This document shows, piece by piece, positions 37,301 to 52,300 of a stretch of DNA of 64,000 nucleotides. Each line of letters begins with the position of its first letter. Positions within the stretch are counted from its first letter, which is position 1. This stretch comes from Clusia tigrina (taxonomy: Eukaryota > Arthropoda > Insecta > Diptera > Clusiidae). Under the pieces are notes generated by a model. It saw only the letters and a list, made by a program, of their open reading frames with translations, was not told the origin of the DNA and did no database searches. The DNA is taken from NCBI GenBank assembly GCA_920105625.2, contig OV050033.1:111065700-111129699 (forward strand). The letters are read 5' to 3'. The position numbers were made by a program, and so were the translations under genes.

Positions 37301-39393
37301 ATTTGGGACACAAGGGTAGCATAGCTTTGAGCGATAGCTTAAATTGACAAGAGGCTCGAGTACTTTATTGTTACAAAATTTTAAGGATTTATGACGCTCC
37401 AGTAAAAAGTTACAAGCATTTGTATGTTGCAAACTTTGATAGGTATAGGATGCACCGGATATAAGTTAGGGCCATTTGAAGTTTTATCAGTGTTTGATTT
37501 GCGACTCAAGGGTAGCATAGCTTTGAGCGATAGCTTAAATTGACAAGAGGCTCGAGCACTTTAATGTTACAAAATTTCACGGTTTTATGACGCTCCAGTA
37601 AATGTTACTAGCATTAGTATGTTGCAAACTTTGATAGGTGTAGGACGTACCGTATAGAATTTAGGGCCATTGGAAGTTTTATCAGTGTTTGATTTGGGAC
37701 TCAAGGGAAGCATAGCTTTGAGCGATAGCTTAAATTGACAAGCGGCTCGCGTACTTTATTATTACAAAATTTCCAGGTTTTATGACCCTGAAGTAAAAAG
37801 TTACAAGCATTTGTATGTTGCAAACTTTGATAGGCGTAGGACGTACCGTATAGAATTTAGGGCCATTTGAAGCTTTATCAGTGTTTGATTTCATGGTTTT
37901 ATGACGCTACAGTAAAAAGTTACAAGCATTTGTATGTTGAAAACTTGGATAGGTGTAGGATGCACCGTATAGAAGTTAGGGCCATTTGAAGTTTTATCAG
38001 TGTTTGATGTGAGACTCAAGGGTAGCATAGCTTTGAGCGATAGCTTAAATTGACAAGAGGCTCGAGTACTTTATTGTTACAAAATTTAAAGGTTTTATGA
38101 CGCTCCAGTAAAAAGTAACCATCACTTGTATGTTGCAAATGTTGATAGGTGTAGGACGTACCGTATAGAAGTTAGGGCCATTTGAAGTTTTATCAGTGTT
38201 TGATTTGCGACTCAAGGGTAGCATAGCTTTGAGCGATAACTTAAATTGACAAGAGGCTCGGGTACTTTATTGCTACAAAATTTCAAGGTTTTATGACGCT
38301 CCAATAAAAAGTTACAAGCATTTCTATGTTGCAAACTTTCATAGGTGTAAGACGTACCGTATAGAAGTTAGGGCCATTTGAAGTTTTATCAGTGTTTGAT
38401 TTGGGACTCAAGGGTAGCATAGCTTTGAGCGATAGCTTAAATTCACCAGAGGCTCGAGTAATTTATTGTTACAAAATTTCAAGGTTTTATGACGCTCCAG
38501 TAAATAGTTACAAGCATTTGTATGTTGCAAACTTTGATGGGTGTAGGACGTACCGTATATAAGTTAGGGCCATTTGAAGTTTTATCAGTTTTTGATTTGG
38601 GACTCAAGGGTAGCATAGCTTTGAGCGATAGCTTCAATTGACAAGAGGCTCGAGTACTTTATTGTTACAAAATTTCAAGGATTTATGACGCTCCAGTAAA
38701 AAGTTACAAGCATTTGTATGTTGCAAACTTTGATAGGTATAGGATGCACCGGATATAAGTTAGGGCCATTTGAAGTTTTATCAGTGTTTGATTTGGGACT
38801 CAAGGGTAGCATAGCTTTGAGCGATAGCTTTAATTGACAAGAGGCTCGAGCACTTTAATGTTACAAAATTTCACGGTTTTATGACGCTCCAGTAAATGTT
38901 ACAAGCATTAGTATGTTGCAAACTTTGATAGGTGTAGGACGTACCGTATAGAATTTAGTGCCATTGGAAGTTTTATTAGTGTTTGATTTGGGACTCAAGG
39001 GTAGCAGAGCTTTGAGCGATAGCTTAAATTGACAAGCGGCCCCCGTACTTTATTATTACAAAATTTCCAGGTTTTATGACCCTGAAGTATAAAGTTACAA
39101 ACATTTGTATGTTGCAAACTTTGATAGGTGTAGGACGTACCGTATAGAATTTAGGGCCATTTGAAGCTTTATCAGTGTTTGATTTCATGGTTTTATGACG
39201 CTACAGTAAAAAGTTACAAGCATTTGTATGTTGCAAACTTGGATAGGTATAGGATGCACCGTATAGAAGTTAGGGCCATTTGAAGTTTTATAAGTGTTTG
39301 ATTTGGGACTCAAGAGTAGCATAGCTTTGGGCGATAGCTTAAATTGACAAGAGGCTCGATTACTTTATTGTTACAAAATTTCAAGGATTTATG
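31745..39393. repeat. About 7.6-kb HOR block, copy 1
   Basis: Matches 39394 onward at offset 7649 (fused junctions 32048, 32363, 32482, 32797, 33894 against 39697, 40012, 40131, 40446, 41543), then at offset 7453 (35220 against 42673; 36282 against 43735), then at offset 7845 (37355 against 45200; 38453 against 46298). The shifts of -196 and +392 show one extra monomer in this copy near 34.4-34.7 kb and two missing monomers near 37.3 kb, where the CTCGGGTAC monomer is lost. The left boundary lies in the shared stretch 31741-31790 / 39390-39439. Confidence 0.85.
32363..32482. repeat. Two short monomers back to back (119-bp spacing)
   Basis: Fused junctions at 32363 and 32482 are 119 bp apart, so a 119-bp short monomer is followed immediately by another deletion junction and no CTCGAG occurs between them. 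The same arrangement is present at 40012/40131 (copied with the 7.6-kb block) and at 52247/52366. The middle unit ends in a CCTGG form in the first two cases, which points to exchange between two fused-dimer types. Confidence 0.85.
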
Positions 39394-42300
39394 ACGCTCC
39401 AGTAAAAAGTTACAAGCATTTGTATGTTGCAAACTTTGATGGGTGTAGGACGTACCGTATAGAAGTTAGGGCCCTTTGAAGTTTTATCAGTGTTTGATTT
39501 GGGACTCAAGGGTAGCACAGCTTTGAGCGATAGCTTAAATTGACAAGATGCTCGAGTACTTTATTGTTACAAAATTTCAAGGTTTTTTGACGCTCCAGTA
39601 AAAAGTTACAAGCATTTGTATGTTGCAAACTTTGATAGGTGTAGGACGTACCGTATAGAATTTAGGGCCCTTTGAAGTTTTATCAGTGTTTGATTTCATG
39701 GTTTTATGACGCTCCAGTAAAAAGTAACAAGCATTTGTATGTTGCAAACTTTGATAGGTGTAGGACGTACCGTATAGAAGTTAGGGCCCTTTGAATTTTT
39801 ATCAGTGTTTGACTTGGGACTCAAGGGTAGCATAGCTTTGAGCGATAGCTTAAATTGACTAGAGGCTCGAGTACTTTATTGTTACAAAGTTTCAAGGTTT
39901 TTTGACGCTCCAGTAAAAAGTTACAAGCATTTGTATGTTGCAAACTTTGATAGGTGTAGGACGTACCGTATAGAATTTAGGGCCCTTTGAAGTTTTATCA
40001 GTGTTTGATTTCATGGTTTTATGACGCTCCAGTAAAAAGTAACAAGCATTTGTATGTTGCAAACTTTGATAGGTGTAGGATGCACCGTATAGAATTTAGG
40101 GCCATTTGAAGCTTTATTAGTATTTGATTTCCTGGTTTTATGACGCTCCAGTAAAAAGTTACAAGCATTTGTATGTTGCAAACTTTGATGGGTGTAGGAC
40201 GTACCTTATGGAAGTTAGGGCCCTTTGAAGTTTTATAAGTGTTTGATTTGGGACTCAAGGGTAGCACAGCTTTGAGCGATAGCTTAAATTGACAAGATGC
40301 TCGAGTACTTTATTGTTACCAAATTTCAAGGTTTTTCGACGCTCCAGTAAAAAGTTACAAGCATTTGTATGTTGCAAACTTTGATAGGTGTAGGACGTAC
40401 CGTATAGAATTTAGGGCCCTTTGAAGTTTTATCAGTGTTTGATTTCATGGTTTTATGACGCTCCAGTAAAAAGTTACAAGCATTTGTATGTTGCAAACTT
40501 TGATAGGTGTAGGACGTACCGTATAGAAGTTAGGGCCCTTTGAAGTTTTATCTGTGTTTGACTTGGGACTCAAGGGTAGCATTGCTTTGAGCGATAGCTT
40601 AAATTGACTAGAGGCTCGAGTACTTTATTGTTACAAAATTTCAAGGTTTTATGACGCTCCAGTAAAAAGTTACAAGCATTTGTATGTTGCAAACTTTGAT
40701 AGGTGTAGGATGCACCGTATAGAAGTTTGGGCCATTTGAAGTTTTATCAGTGTTTGATTTGGGACTCTAGGGTAGCATAGCTTTGAGCGATAGCTTAAGT
40801 TAACAAGAGGCTCGAGTACTTTATTGTTACAAAATTTCAAGGTTTTATGACGCTCCAGTAAAAAGTTACAAGCATTTGTATTTTGCAAACTTTGATAGGT
40901 GTAGGATGCACCGTATTGAAGTTAGGGCCATTTGAAGTTTTATCAGTGTTTGATTTGGGATTCAAGGGTAGCATAGCTTTGAGAGATAGCTTAAATTGAC
41001 AAGAGGCTCGAGTACTTTATTGTTACAAAATTTCAAGATTTTATGACGCTCCAGTAAAAAGTTACAAGCATTTGTTTGTTGTAAACTTTGATTCTGTAGG
41101 ACGTACCGTATAGAAGTTAGGGCCATTTGAAGTTTTATCAGTGTTTGATTTGGGACTCAAGGGTAGCATAGCTTTGAGCGATAGCTTAAATTGACAAGAG
41201 GCTCGAGCACTTTAATGTTACAAAATTTCACGGTTTTATGACGCTCCAGTAAATGTTACAAGCATTAGTATGTTGCAAACTTTGATAGGTGTAGGACGTA
41301 CCGTATAGAATTTAGGGCCATTGGAAGTTTTATTAGTGTTTGATTTGGGACTCAAGGGTAGCAGAGCTTTGAGCGATAGCTTAAATTGACAAGCGGCCCG
41401 CGTACATTATTATTACAAAATTTCCAGGTTTTATGACCCTGAAATAAAAAGTTACAAGCATTTGTATGTTGCAAACTTTGATAGGTGTAGGATGCACCGT
41501 ATAGAATTTAGGGCCATTTGAAGCTTTATTAGTATTTGATTTCATGGTTTTATGACGCTCCAGTAAAAAGTTACAAGCATTTGTATGTTGCAAACTTTGA
41601 TGGGTGTAGGACGTACCGTATAGAAGTTAGGGCCATTTGAAGTTTTATCAGTGTTTGATTTGGGACTCAAGGGTAGCACAGCTTTGAGCGATAGCTTAAA
41701 TTGACAAGATGCTCGAGTACTTTATTGTTACAAAATTTCAAGGTTTTTTGACGCTCCAGTAAAAAGTTACAAGCATTTGTATGTTGCAAACTTTGATAGG
41801 TGTAGGACGTACCGTATAGAATTTAGGGCCCTTTGAAGTTTTATCAGTGTTTGATTTCATGGTTTTATGACGCTCCAGTAAAAAGTAACAAGCATTTGTA
41901 TGTTGCAAACTTTGATGGGTGTAGGACGTACCGTATAGAAGTTAGGGCCCTTTGAAGTTTTATCAGTGTTTGATTTGGGACTCAAGGGTAGCACAGCTTT
42001 GAGCGATAGCTTAAATTGACAAGATGCTCGAGTACTTTATTGTTACAAAATTTCAAGGTTTTTTGACGCTCCAGTAAAAAGTTACAAGCATTTGTATGTT
42101 GCAAACTTTGATAGGTGTAGGACGTACCGTATAGAATTTAGGGCCCTTTGAAGTTTTATCAGTGTTTGATTTCATGGTTTTGTGACGCTCCAGTAAAAAG
42201 TTACAAACATTTCTATGTTGCAAACTTTGATAGGTATGGGACGTACCGTATAGAAGTTAGGGCCATTTGAAGTTTTATCAGTGTTTGATTTGGGACTCAA

Positions 42301-45300
42301 GGGTAGCATAGCTTTGAGCGATAGCTTAAATTCACATGAGGCTCGAGTAATTTATTGTTACAAAATTTCAAAGTTTTATGACGCTCCAGTAAAAAGTTAA
42401 AAGCATTTGTATGTTGCAAACTTTGATGGGTGTAGGTCGTACCGTATATAAGTTAGGGCCATTTGAAGTTTTATCAGTGTTTGATTTGGGACTCAAGGGT
42501 AGCATAGCTTTGAGCTATATCTTAAATTCACAAGAGGCTTGAGTACTTTATTGTTACAAAATTGCAAGGTTTTATGACGCTCCAGTAAAAAGTTAGAAGC
42601 GTTTGTATGTTGCAAACTTTGATAGGTGTAGGACGTACCGTATAGAAGTTAGGGCCATTTGAAGTTTAATCAGTGTTTGATTTGGGACTCAAGGGTAGCA
42701 TAGCTCTGAGCGATAGCTTAAATTGGCAAGAGGCTCGAGTACTTTATTTTTACAAAATTACAAGGTTTTATGACGCTCCAGTAAAAAGTTACAAGCATTT
42801 GTATGTTGCAAACTTTGATAGGAGTAGGACGTATCGTATAGAAGTTAGGGCCATTTGAAGTTTTATCAGTGTTTGATTTGGGACTCATGGGTAGTATAGC
42901 TTTGAGCGATAGCTTAAATTAACAAGAGGCTCGAGTACTTTACTGTTACAAAATTTGAAAGTTTTATGCCGCTCCAGTAAAAAGTTACAAGCATTTGTAT
43001 GTTGCAAACTTTGATAGGTGTAGGACGTACCGTATAGAAGTTAGGGCCATTTGAAGTTTTATCAGTGTTTGATTTGGGACTCAAGGGTAGCATAGCTTTG
43101 AGCGATAGCTTAACAAGAGGCTCGAGTACTTTATTGTTACAAAATTTCAAGGTTTTGTGACGCTCCAGTAAAAAGTTACAAACATTTCTATGTTGCAAAC
43201 TTTGATAGGTATGGGACGTACCGTATAGAAGTTAGGGCCATTTGAAGTTTTATCAGTGTTTGATTTGGGACCCAAGGGTAGCATAGCTTTGAGCGATAGC
43301 TTAAATTGACAATAGGCTCGAGTACTTTATTGTTACAAAATTTCAAGGTTTTATGACGCTCCAGTAAAAAGTTACAAGCATTTGTATGTTGAAAACTTTG
43401 ATAGGTGTAGGACGTACTGTATAGAAGTTAGGGCCATTTAAAGTTTTATCAGTGTTTGATTTGGGACTCAAGGGTAGCATAGCTTTGAGCGATAGCTTAA
43501 ATTGACCAGAGGCTCGAGTACTTTATTGTTACAAAATTTCAAGGTTTTATGACGCTCCAGTAAAAAGTTACAAGCATTTGTCTGTTGCAAACTTTGACAG
43601 GTGTAGGACGTACCGTATAGAAGTTAGGGCCATTTGAAGTTTTATCAGTGTTTGATTTGGGACTCAAGGGTAGCATAGCTTTGAGCGATAGTTTAAATTG
43701 AGAAGAGGCTCGAGTATTTTATTGTTACAAAATATCAAGGTTTTATGACGCTCCAGTAAAAAGTTACAAGCATTTGTATGTTGCAAACTTTGATAGGTGT
43801 AGGACGTACCGTATAGAAGTTAGGGCCATTTGAAGTTTTATCAGTGTTTGATTTGGGAAATAAAGGGTAGCATAGCTTTGAGCGATAGCTTAAATTGACA
43901 AGAGGCTCGAGTACTTTATTGTTACAAAATTTCAAGGTTTTATGACGCTCCAGTAAAAAGTTACAAGCATTTGTATGTTGCAAACTTTGATAGGTGTAGG
44001 ACGTACCGTATAGAAGTTAGGGTCATTTGAAGTTTTATCAGTGTTTGATTTGGGACTCAAGGGTAGCATAGCTTTGGGCGATAGCTTAAATTGACAAGAG
44101 GCTCGAGTACTTTATTGTTACAAAATTTCAAGATTTTATGCCGCTCCAGTAAAAAGCTACAAGCATTTGTATGTTGCAAACTTTGATAGGTGTAGGTCGT
44201 ACCGTATAGAAGTTAGGGCCATTTAGGGCTTTATCAGTGTTGGTTTCATGGTTTTATGACCCTCCAGTAAAAAGTTACAAGCATTTGTATGTTGCAAACT
44301 TTGATAGGTGTAGGACGTACCGTATAGAAGTTAGGGCCATTTGAAGCTTTATCAGTGTTTGATTTGGGACTCAAGGGTAGCATAGCGTTGAGCGATAGCT
44401 TAAATTGACAAGAGGCTCGAGTACTTTATTGTTACAAAATTTCAAGATTTTATGACGCTCCAGTAAAAAGTTACAAGCATTTGTATGTTGCAAACTTTGA
44501 TAGGTGTAGGACGTAGCGTATAGAAGTTAGGGTCATTTGAAGTTTTATCAGTGTTTGATTTGGGAGTCAAGGGTAGCATAGCTTTGAGCGATAGCTTAAA
44601 TTGACAAGAGGCTCGAGTACTTTATTATTACAAAATTTAAAGGTTTTATGACGCTCCAGTAAAAAGTAACAAGCATATGTATGTTGTAAACTTTGATAGG
44701 TGTAGGACGTACCGTATAGAAGTTAGGGCCATTTGAAGTTTTATCAGTATTTGATTTGGGACTCAAGGGTAGCATAGCTTTGAGCGATAACTTAAATTGA
44801 CAAGAGGCTCGGGTACTTTATTGTTACAAAATTTCAAAGTTTTATGACGCTCCAATAAAAAGTTACAAGCATTTGTATGTTGCAAACTTTGATAGGTGTA
44901 GGACGTACCGTACAGAAGTTAGGGCCATTTGAAGTTTTATCAGTGTTTGATTTGGGACTCAAGGGTAGCATAGCTTTGAGCGATAGCTTAAATTCACCAG
45001 AGGCTCGAGTAATTTATTGTTACAAAATTTCATGGTTTTATGACGCTCCAGTAAAAAGTTACAAGCATTTGTATGTTGCAAACTTTGATGGGTGTAGGAC
45101 GTACCGTATAAAAGTTAGGGCCATTTGAAGTTTTATCAGTGTTTGATTTGGGACTCAAGGGTAGCATAGCTTTGAGCGATAGCTTAAATTGACAAGAGGC
45201 TCGAGTACTTTATTGTTACAAAATTTTAAGGATTTATGACGCTCCAGTAAAAAGTTACAAGCATTTGTATGTTGCAAACTTTGATAGGTATAGGATGCAC

Positions 45301-46390
45301 CGGATATAAGTTAGGGCCATTTGAAGTTTTATCAGTGTTTGATTTGGGACTCAAGGGTAGCATAGCTTTGAGCGATAGCTTAAATTGACAAGAGGCTCGA
45401 GCACTTTAATGTTACAAAATTTCACGGTTTTATGACGCTCCAGTAAATGTTACTAGCATTAGTATGTTGCAAACTTTGATAGGTGTAGGACGTACCGTAT
45501 AGAATTTAGGGCCATTGGAAGTTTTATCAGTGTTTGATTTGGGACTCAAGGGAAGCATAGCTTTGAGCGATAGCTTAAATTGACAAGCGGCTCGCGTACT
45601 TTATTATTACAAAATTTCCAGGTTTTATGACCCTGAAGTAAAAAGTTACAAGCATTTGTATGTTGCAAACTTTGATAGGCGTAGGACGTACCGTATAGAA
45701 TTTAGGGCCATTTGAAGCTTTATCAGTGTTTGATTTCATGGTTTTATGACGCTACAGTAAAAAGTTACAAGCATTTGTATGTTGCAAACTTGGATAGGTG
45801 TAGGATGCACCGTATAGAAGTTAGGGCCATTTGAAGTTTTATCAGTGTTTGATGTGAGACTCAAGGGTAGCATAGCTTTGAGCGATAGCTTAAATTGACA
45901 AGAGGCTCGAGTACTTTATTGTTACAAAATTTAAAGGTTTTATGACGCTCCAGTAAAAAGTAACAAGCACTTGTATGTTGCAAATGTTGATAGGTGTAGG
46001 ACGTACCGTATATAAGTTAGGGCCATTTGAAGTTTTATCAGTGTTTGATTTGCGACTCAAGGGTAGCATAGCTTTGAGCGATAACTTAAATTGACAAGAG
46101 GCTCGGGTACTTTATTGCTACAAAATTTCAAGGTTTTATGCCGCTCCAATAAAAAGTTACAAGCATTTCTATGTTGCAAACTTTCATAGGTGTAAGACGT
46201 ACCGTATAGAAGTTAGGGCCATTTGAAGTTTTATCAGTGTTTGATTTGGGACTCAAGGGTAGCATAGCTTTGAGCGATAGCTTAAATTCACCAGAGGCTC
46301 GAGTAATTTATTGTTACAAAATTTCAAGGTTTTATGACGCTCCAGTAAATAGTTACAAGCATTTGTATGTTGCAAACTTTGATGGGTGTA
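39394..46390. repeat. About 7.6-kb HOR block, copy 2
   Basis: Second copy of the preceding block, with one monomer fewer near 42 kb and two more near 44.7-45.1 kb than copy 1. The two monomers it retains match the first block of this domain (23792-24043 against 44877-45128), so the loss happened in copy 1. At about 46390 the sequence leaves copy 1 (CGTATATAAG) for a CGGATATAAG form matching 25.5 and 47.4 kb. Confidence 0.85.
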
Positions 46391-49300
46391 GGACGTACCG
46401 GATATAAGTTAGGGCCATTTGAAGTTTTATCAGTGTTTGATTTGGGACTCAAGGGTAGCATAGCTTTGAGCGATAGCTTAAATTGACAAGAGACTCAAGC
46501 ACTTTAATGTTACAAAATTTCGCGGTTTTATGACGCTCCAGTAAATGTTACAAGCATTTGTATGTTGCAAACTTTGATAAATGTAGGATGCACCGTATAG
46601 AATTTAGGGCCATTTGAAGCTTTATTAGTATTTGATTTCATGGTTTTATGACGCTCCAGTAAAAAGTTACAAGCATTTGTATGTTGCAAACTTTGATGGG
46701 TGTAGGACGTACCGTATAGAAGTTAGAGCCCTTTGAAGTTTTATCAGTGTTTGATTTGGGACTCAAGGGTAGCACAGCTTTGAGCGATAGCTTAAATTGA
46801 CAAGATGCTCGAGTACTTTATTGTTACAAAATTTCAAGGTTTTTTGACGCTCCAGTAAAAAGTTACAAGCATTTGTATGTTGCAAACTTTGATAGGTGTA
46901 GGACGTACCGTATAGAATTTATTGCCCTTTGAAGTTTTATCAGTGTTTGATTTCATGATTTTATGACGCTCCAGTAAAAAGTTACAAGCATTTGTATGTT
47001 GCAAACTTTGATAGGTGTAGGACGTACCGTATAGAAGTTAGGGCCCTTTGAATTTTTATCAGTGTTTGACTTGGGACTCAAGGGTAGCATATCTTTGAGC
47101 GATAGCTTAAATTGACTAGAGGCTCGAATACTTTATTGTTACAAAATTTCAAGGTTTTATGACGCTCCAGTTAAAAGTTACAAGCATTTGTATGTTGCAA
47201 ACTTTGATAGGTGTAGGATGCACCGTATAGAAGTTTGGGCCATTTGAAGTTTTATCAGTGTTTGATTTGGGACTCTAGGGTAGCATAGCTTTGAGCGATA
47301 GCTTAAGTTAACAAGAGGCTTGAGTACTTTATTGTTACAAAATTTCAAGGTTTTATGACGGTCCAGTAAAAAGTTACAAGCATTTGTATGTTGCATGCTT
47401 TGATAGGTACAGGATGCACCGGATATAAGTTAGGGCCATTTGAAGTTTTATCAGTGTTTGATTTGGGACTCAAGGGTAGCATAGCTTTGAGCGATAGCTT
47501 AAATTGACAAGAGACTCAAGCACTTTAATGTTACAAAATTTCGCGGTTTTATGACGCTCCAGTAAATGTTACTAGCATTAGTATGTTGCAAACTTTGATA
47601 GGTGTAGGACGTACCGTATAGAATTTAGGGCCATTGGAAGTTTTATCAGTGTTTGATTTGGGACTCAAGGGTAGCTTAGCTTTGAGCGATAGCTTAAATT
47701 GACAAGCGGCTCGCGTACTTTATTATTACAAAATTTCCAGGTTTTATGACAGTGAAGTAAAAAGTTACAAGCATTTGTATGTTGCAAACTTTGATGGGCG
47801 TAGGACGTACCGTATAAAAGTTAGGGCCCTTTGAAGTTTTATCAGTGTTTGATTTGGGACTCAAGAGTAGCATAGCTGTGGGCGATAGCTTAAATTGACA
47901 AGATGCTCGAGTACTTTATTGTTACAAAATTTCAAGGTTTTATGACGCTCCAGTAAAAAGTTACAAGCATTTGTATGTTGCAAACTTTGATAGGTGTAGG
48001 ACGTACCGTATAAAAGTTAGGGCCCTTTGAAGTTTTATCAGTGTTTGATTTGGGACTCAAGGGTAGCATAGCTTTGAGCGATAATTTAAATTGACAAGAG
48101 GCTCGAGTACTTTATTGTTACAAAATTTCAAGATTTTATGACGCTCCAGTAAAAAGTTGCAAGCATTTGTCTGTAGCAAACTTTGATAGGTGTAGGACGT
48201 ACCGTATAGAAGTTAAGGCCATTTGAAGTTTTATCAGTGTTTGATTTGGGACTCAAGGCTAGCATAGCTTTGAGCGATAGCTTAAATTGACAAGAGGCTC
48301 GAGTACTTTATTGTTACAAAATTTCAAGATTTTATGACGCTCCAATAAAAAGTTGCAAGCATTTGTCTGTTGCAAACTTTGATAGCTGTAGGACGTAGCA
48401 TATAGAAGTTAGTGTCATTTGAAGTTTTATCAGTGTTTGATTTGGGACTCAAGGGTAGCATAGTTTTGAGCGATAGCTTAAATTGACAAGAGGCTCGAGT
48501 ACTTTATTGTTACAAAATTTAAAGGTTTTATGACGCTCCAGTAAAAAGTAACAAGCACTTGTATGTTGCAAATTTTGATAGGTGTAGGACGTACCGTATA
48601 GAAGTTAGGGCCATTTGAAGTTTTATCAGTGTTTGATTTGCGACTCAAGGGTAGCATAGCTTTGAGCGATAACTTAAATTGACAAGAGGCTCGGGTACTT
48701 TATTGCTACAAAATTTCAAGGTTTTATGACGCTCCAATAAAAAGTTACAAGCATTTGTATGTTGCAAACTTTGATAGGTGTAAGACGTACCGTATAGAAG
48801 TTAGGGCCATTTGAAGTTTTATCAGTGTTTGATTTGGGACTCAAGGGTAGCATAGCTTTGAGCGATAGCTTAAATTCACCAGAGGCTCGAGTAATTTATT
48901 GTTACAAAATTTCAAGGTTTTATGACGCTCCAGTAAAAAGTTACAAGCATTTGTATGTTGTAAACTTTGATGGGTGTAGGACGTACCGTATATAAGTTAG
49001 GCCATTTGAAGTTTTATCAGTTTTTGATTTGGGACTCAAGGGTAGCATAGCTCTGAGCGATAGCTTCAATTGACAAGAGGCTCGAGTACTTTATTGTTAC
49101 AAAATTTCAAGGATTTATGACGCTCCAGTAAAAAGTTACAAGCATTTGTATGTTGCAAACTTTGAAAGGTATAGGATGCACCGGATATAAGTTAGGGCCA
49201 TTTGAAGTTTTATCAGTGTTTGATTTGGGACTCAAGGGTAGCATAGCTTTGAGCGATAGCTTAAATTGACAACAGGCTCGAGCACTTTAATGTTACAAAA

Positions 49301-52300
49301 TTTCACGGTTTTATGACGCTCCAGTAAATGTTATAAGCATTTGTATGTTGCAAACTTTGATAGGTGTAGGACGTACCGTATAGAATTTAGGGCCATTTGA
49401 AGCTTTATCAGTGTTTGATTTCATGGTTTTATGACGCTACAGTAAAAAGTTACAAGCATTTGTATGTTGCAAACTTGGATAGGTATAGGATGCACCGTAT
49501 AGAAGTTAGGGCCATTTGATGTTATATAAGTGTTTGATTTGGGACTCAAGAGTAGCATAGCTTTGGGCGATAGCTTAAATTGACAAGAGGCTCGAGTACT
49601 TTATTGTTACAAAATTTCAAGGATTTATGACGCTCCAGTAAAAAGTTACAAGCATTTGTATGTTGCATGCTTTGATAGGTATAGGATGCACCGGATATAA
49701 GTTAGGGCCATTTGAAGTTTTATCAGTGTTTGATTTGGGACTCGAGGGTAGCATAGCTTTGAGCGATAGCTTAAATTGACAAGACGCTCGAGCACTTTAA
49801 TGTTACAAAATTTCACGGTTTTATGACGCTCCAGTAAATGTTACAAGCATTAGTATGTTGCAAACTTTGATAGGTGTAGGACGTACCGTATAGAATTTAG
49901 GGCCATTGGAAGTTTTATTAGTGTTTGATTTGGGACTCAAGGGTAGCAGAGCTTTGAGCGATAGCTTAAATTGACAAGCGGCCCGCGTACATTATTATTA
50001 CAAAATTTCCAGGTTTTATGACCCTGAAATAAAAAGTTACAAGCATTTGTATGTTGCAAACTTTGATAAATGTAGGATGCACCGTATAGAATTTAGGGCC
50101 ATTTGAAGCTTTATTAGTATTTGATTTCATGGTTTTATGACGCTCCAGTAAAAAGTTACAAGCATTTGTATGTTGCAAACTTTGATGGGTGTAGGACGTA
50201 CCGTATAGAAGTTAGGGCCCTTTGAAGTTTTATCAGTGTTTGATTTGGGACTCAAGGGTAGCACAGCTTTGAGCGATAGCTTAAATTGACAAGATGCTCG
50301 AGTACTTTATTGTTACAAAATTTCAAGGTTTTTTGACGCTCCAGTAAAAAGTTACAAGCATTTGTATGTTGCAAACTTTGATAGGTGTAGGACGTACCGT
50401 ATAGAATTTATTGCCCTTTGAAGTTTTATCAGTGTTTGATTTCATGATTTTATGACGCTCCAGTAAAAAGTTACAAGCATTTGTATGTTGCAAACTTTGA
50501 TAGGTGTAGGACGTACCGTATAGAAGTTAGGGCCCTTTGAATTTTTATCAGTGTTTGACTTGGGACTCAAGGGTAGCATAGCTTTGAGCGATAGCTTAAA
50601 TTGACTAGAGGCTCGAATACTTTATTGTTACAAAATTTCAAGGTTTTATGACGCTCCAGTAAAAAGTTACAAGCATTTGTATGTTGCAAACTTTGATAGG
50701 TGTAGGATGCACCGTATAGAAGTTTGGGCCATTTGAAGTTTTATCAGTGTTTGATTTGGGACTCTAGGGTAGCATAGCTTTGAGCGATAGCTTAAGTTAA
50801 CAAGAGGCTTGAGTACTTTATTGTTACAAAATTTCAAGGTTTTATGACGGTCCAGTAAAAAGTTACAAGCATTTGTATTTTGCAAACTTTGATAGGTGTA
50901 AGACGTACCGTATAGAAGTTAGGGCCATTTGAAGTTTTATCAGTGTTTGATTTGGGACTCAAGGGTAGCATAGCTTTGAGCTATAGCTTAAATTCACCAG
51001 AGGCTCGAGTAATTTATTGTTACAAAATTTCAAAGTTTTATGACGCTCCAGTAAAAAGTTAAAAGCATTTGTATGTTGCAAACTTTGATGGGTGTAGGAC
51101 GTACCGTATATAAGTTAGGGCCATTTGAAGTTTTATCAGTGTTTGATTTGGGACTCAAGGGTAGCATAGCTTTGAGCGATAGCTTAAATTGACAAGAGGC
51201 TCGAGCACTTTAATGTTACAAAATTTCACGGTTTTATGACGCTCCAGTAAATGTTACAAGCATTAGTATGTTGCAAACTTTGATAGGTGTAGGACGTACC
51301 GTATAGAATTTAGGGCCATTGGAAGTTTTATTAGTGTTTGATTTGGGACTCAAGGGTAGCAGAGCTTTGAGCGATAGCTTAAATTGACAAGCGGCCCGCG
51401 TACTTTATTATTACAAAATTTCCAGGTTTTATGACCCTGAAGTAAAAAGTTACAAACATTTGTATGTTGCAAACTTTGATAGGTGTAGGACGTACCGTTT
51501 AGAATTTAGGTCCATTTGAAGCTTTATCAATGTTTGATTTCATGGTTTTATGACGCTACAGTAAAAAGTTACAAGCATTTGTATGTTGCAAACTTGGATA
51601 GGTATAGGATGCACCGTATAGAAGTTAGGGCCATTTGAAGTTTTATAAGTGTTTGATTTGGGACTCAAGAGTAGCATAGCTTTGGACGATAGCTTAAATT
51701 GACAAGAGGCTCGAGTACTTTAGTGTTACAAAATTTCAAGGATTTATGACGTTCCAGTAAAAAGTTACAAGCATTTGTATGTTGCATGCTTTGATAGGTA
51801 TAGGATGCACAGGATATAAGTTAGGGCCATTTGAAGTTTTATCAGTGTTTGATTTGGGACTCAAGGGTAGCATAGCTTTGAGCGATAGCTTAAATTGACA
51901 AGACGCTCGTGCACTTTAATGTTACAAAATTTCACGGTTTTATGACGCTCCAGTAAATGTTACAAGCATTAGTATGTTGCAAACTTTGATAGGTGTAGGA
52001 CGTACCGTATAGAATTTAGGGCCATTGGAAGTTTTATTAGTGTTTGATTTGGGACTCAAGGGTAGCAGAGCTTTGAGCGATAGCTTAAATTGACAAGCGG
52101 CCCGCGTACATTATTATTACAAAATTTCCAGGTTTTATGACCCTGAAATAAAAAGTTACAAGCATTTGTATGTTGCAAACTTTGATAGGTGTAGGATGCA
52201 CCGTATAGAATTTAGGGCCATTTGAAGCTTTATTAGTATTTGATTTCCTGGTTTTATGACGCTCCAGTAAAAAGTTACAAGCATTTGTATGTTGCAAACT

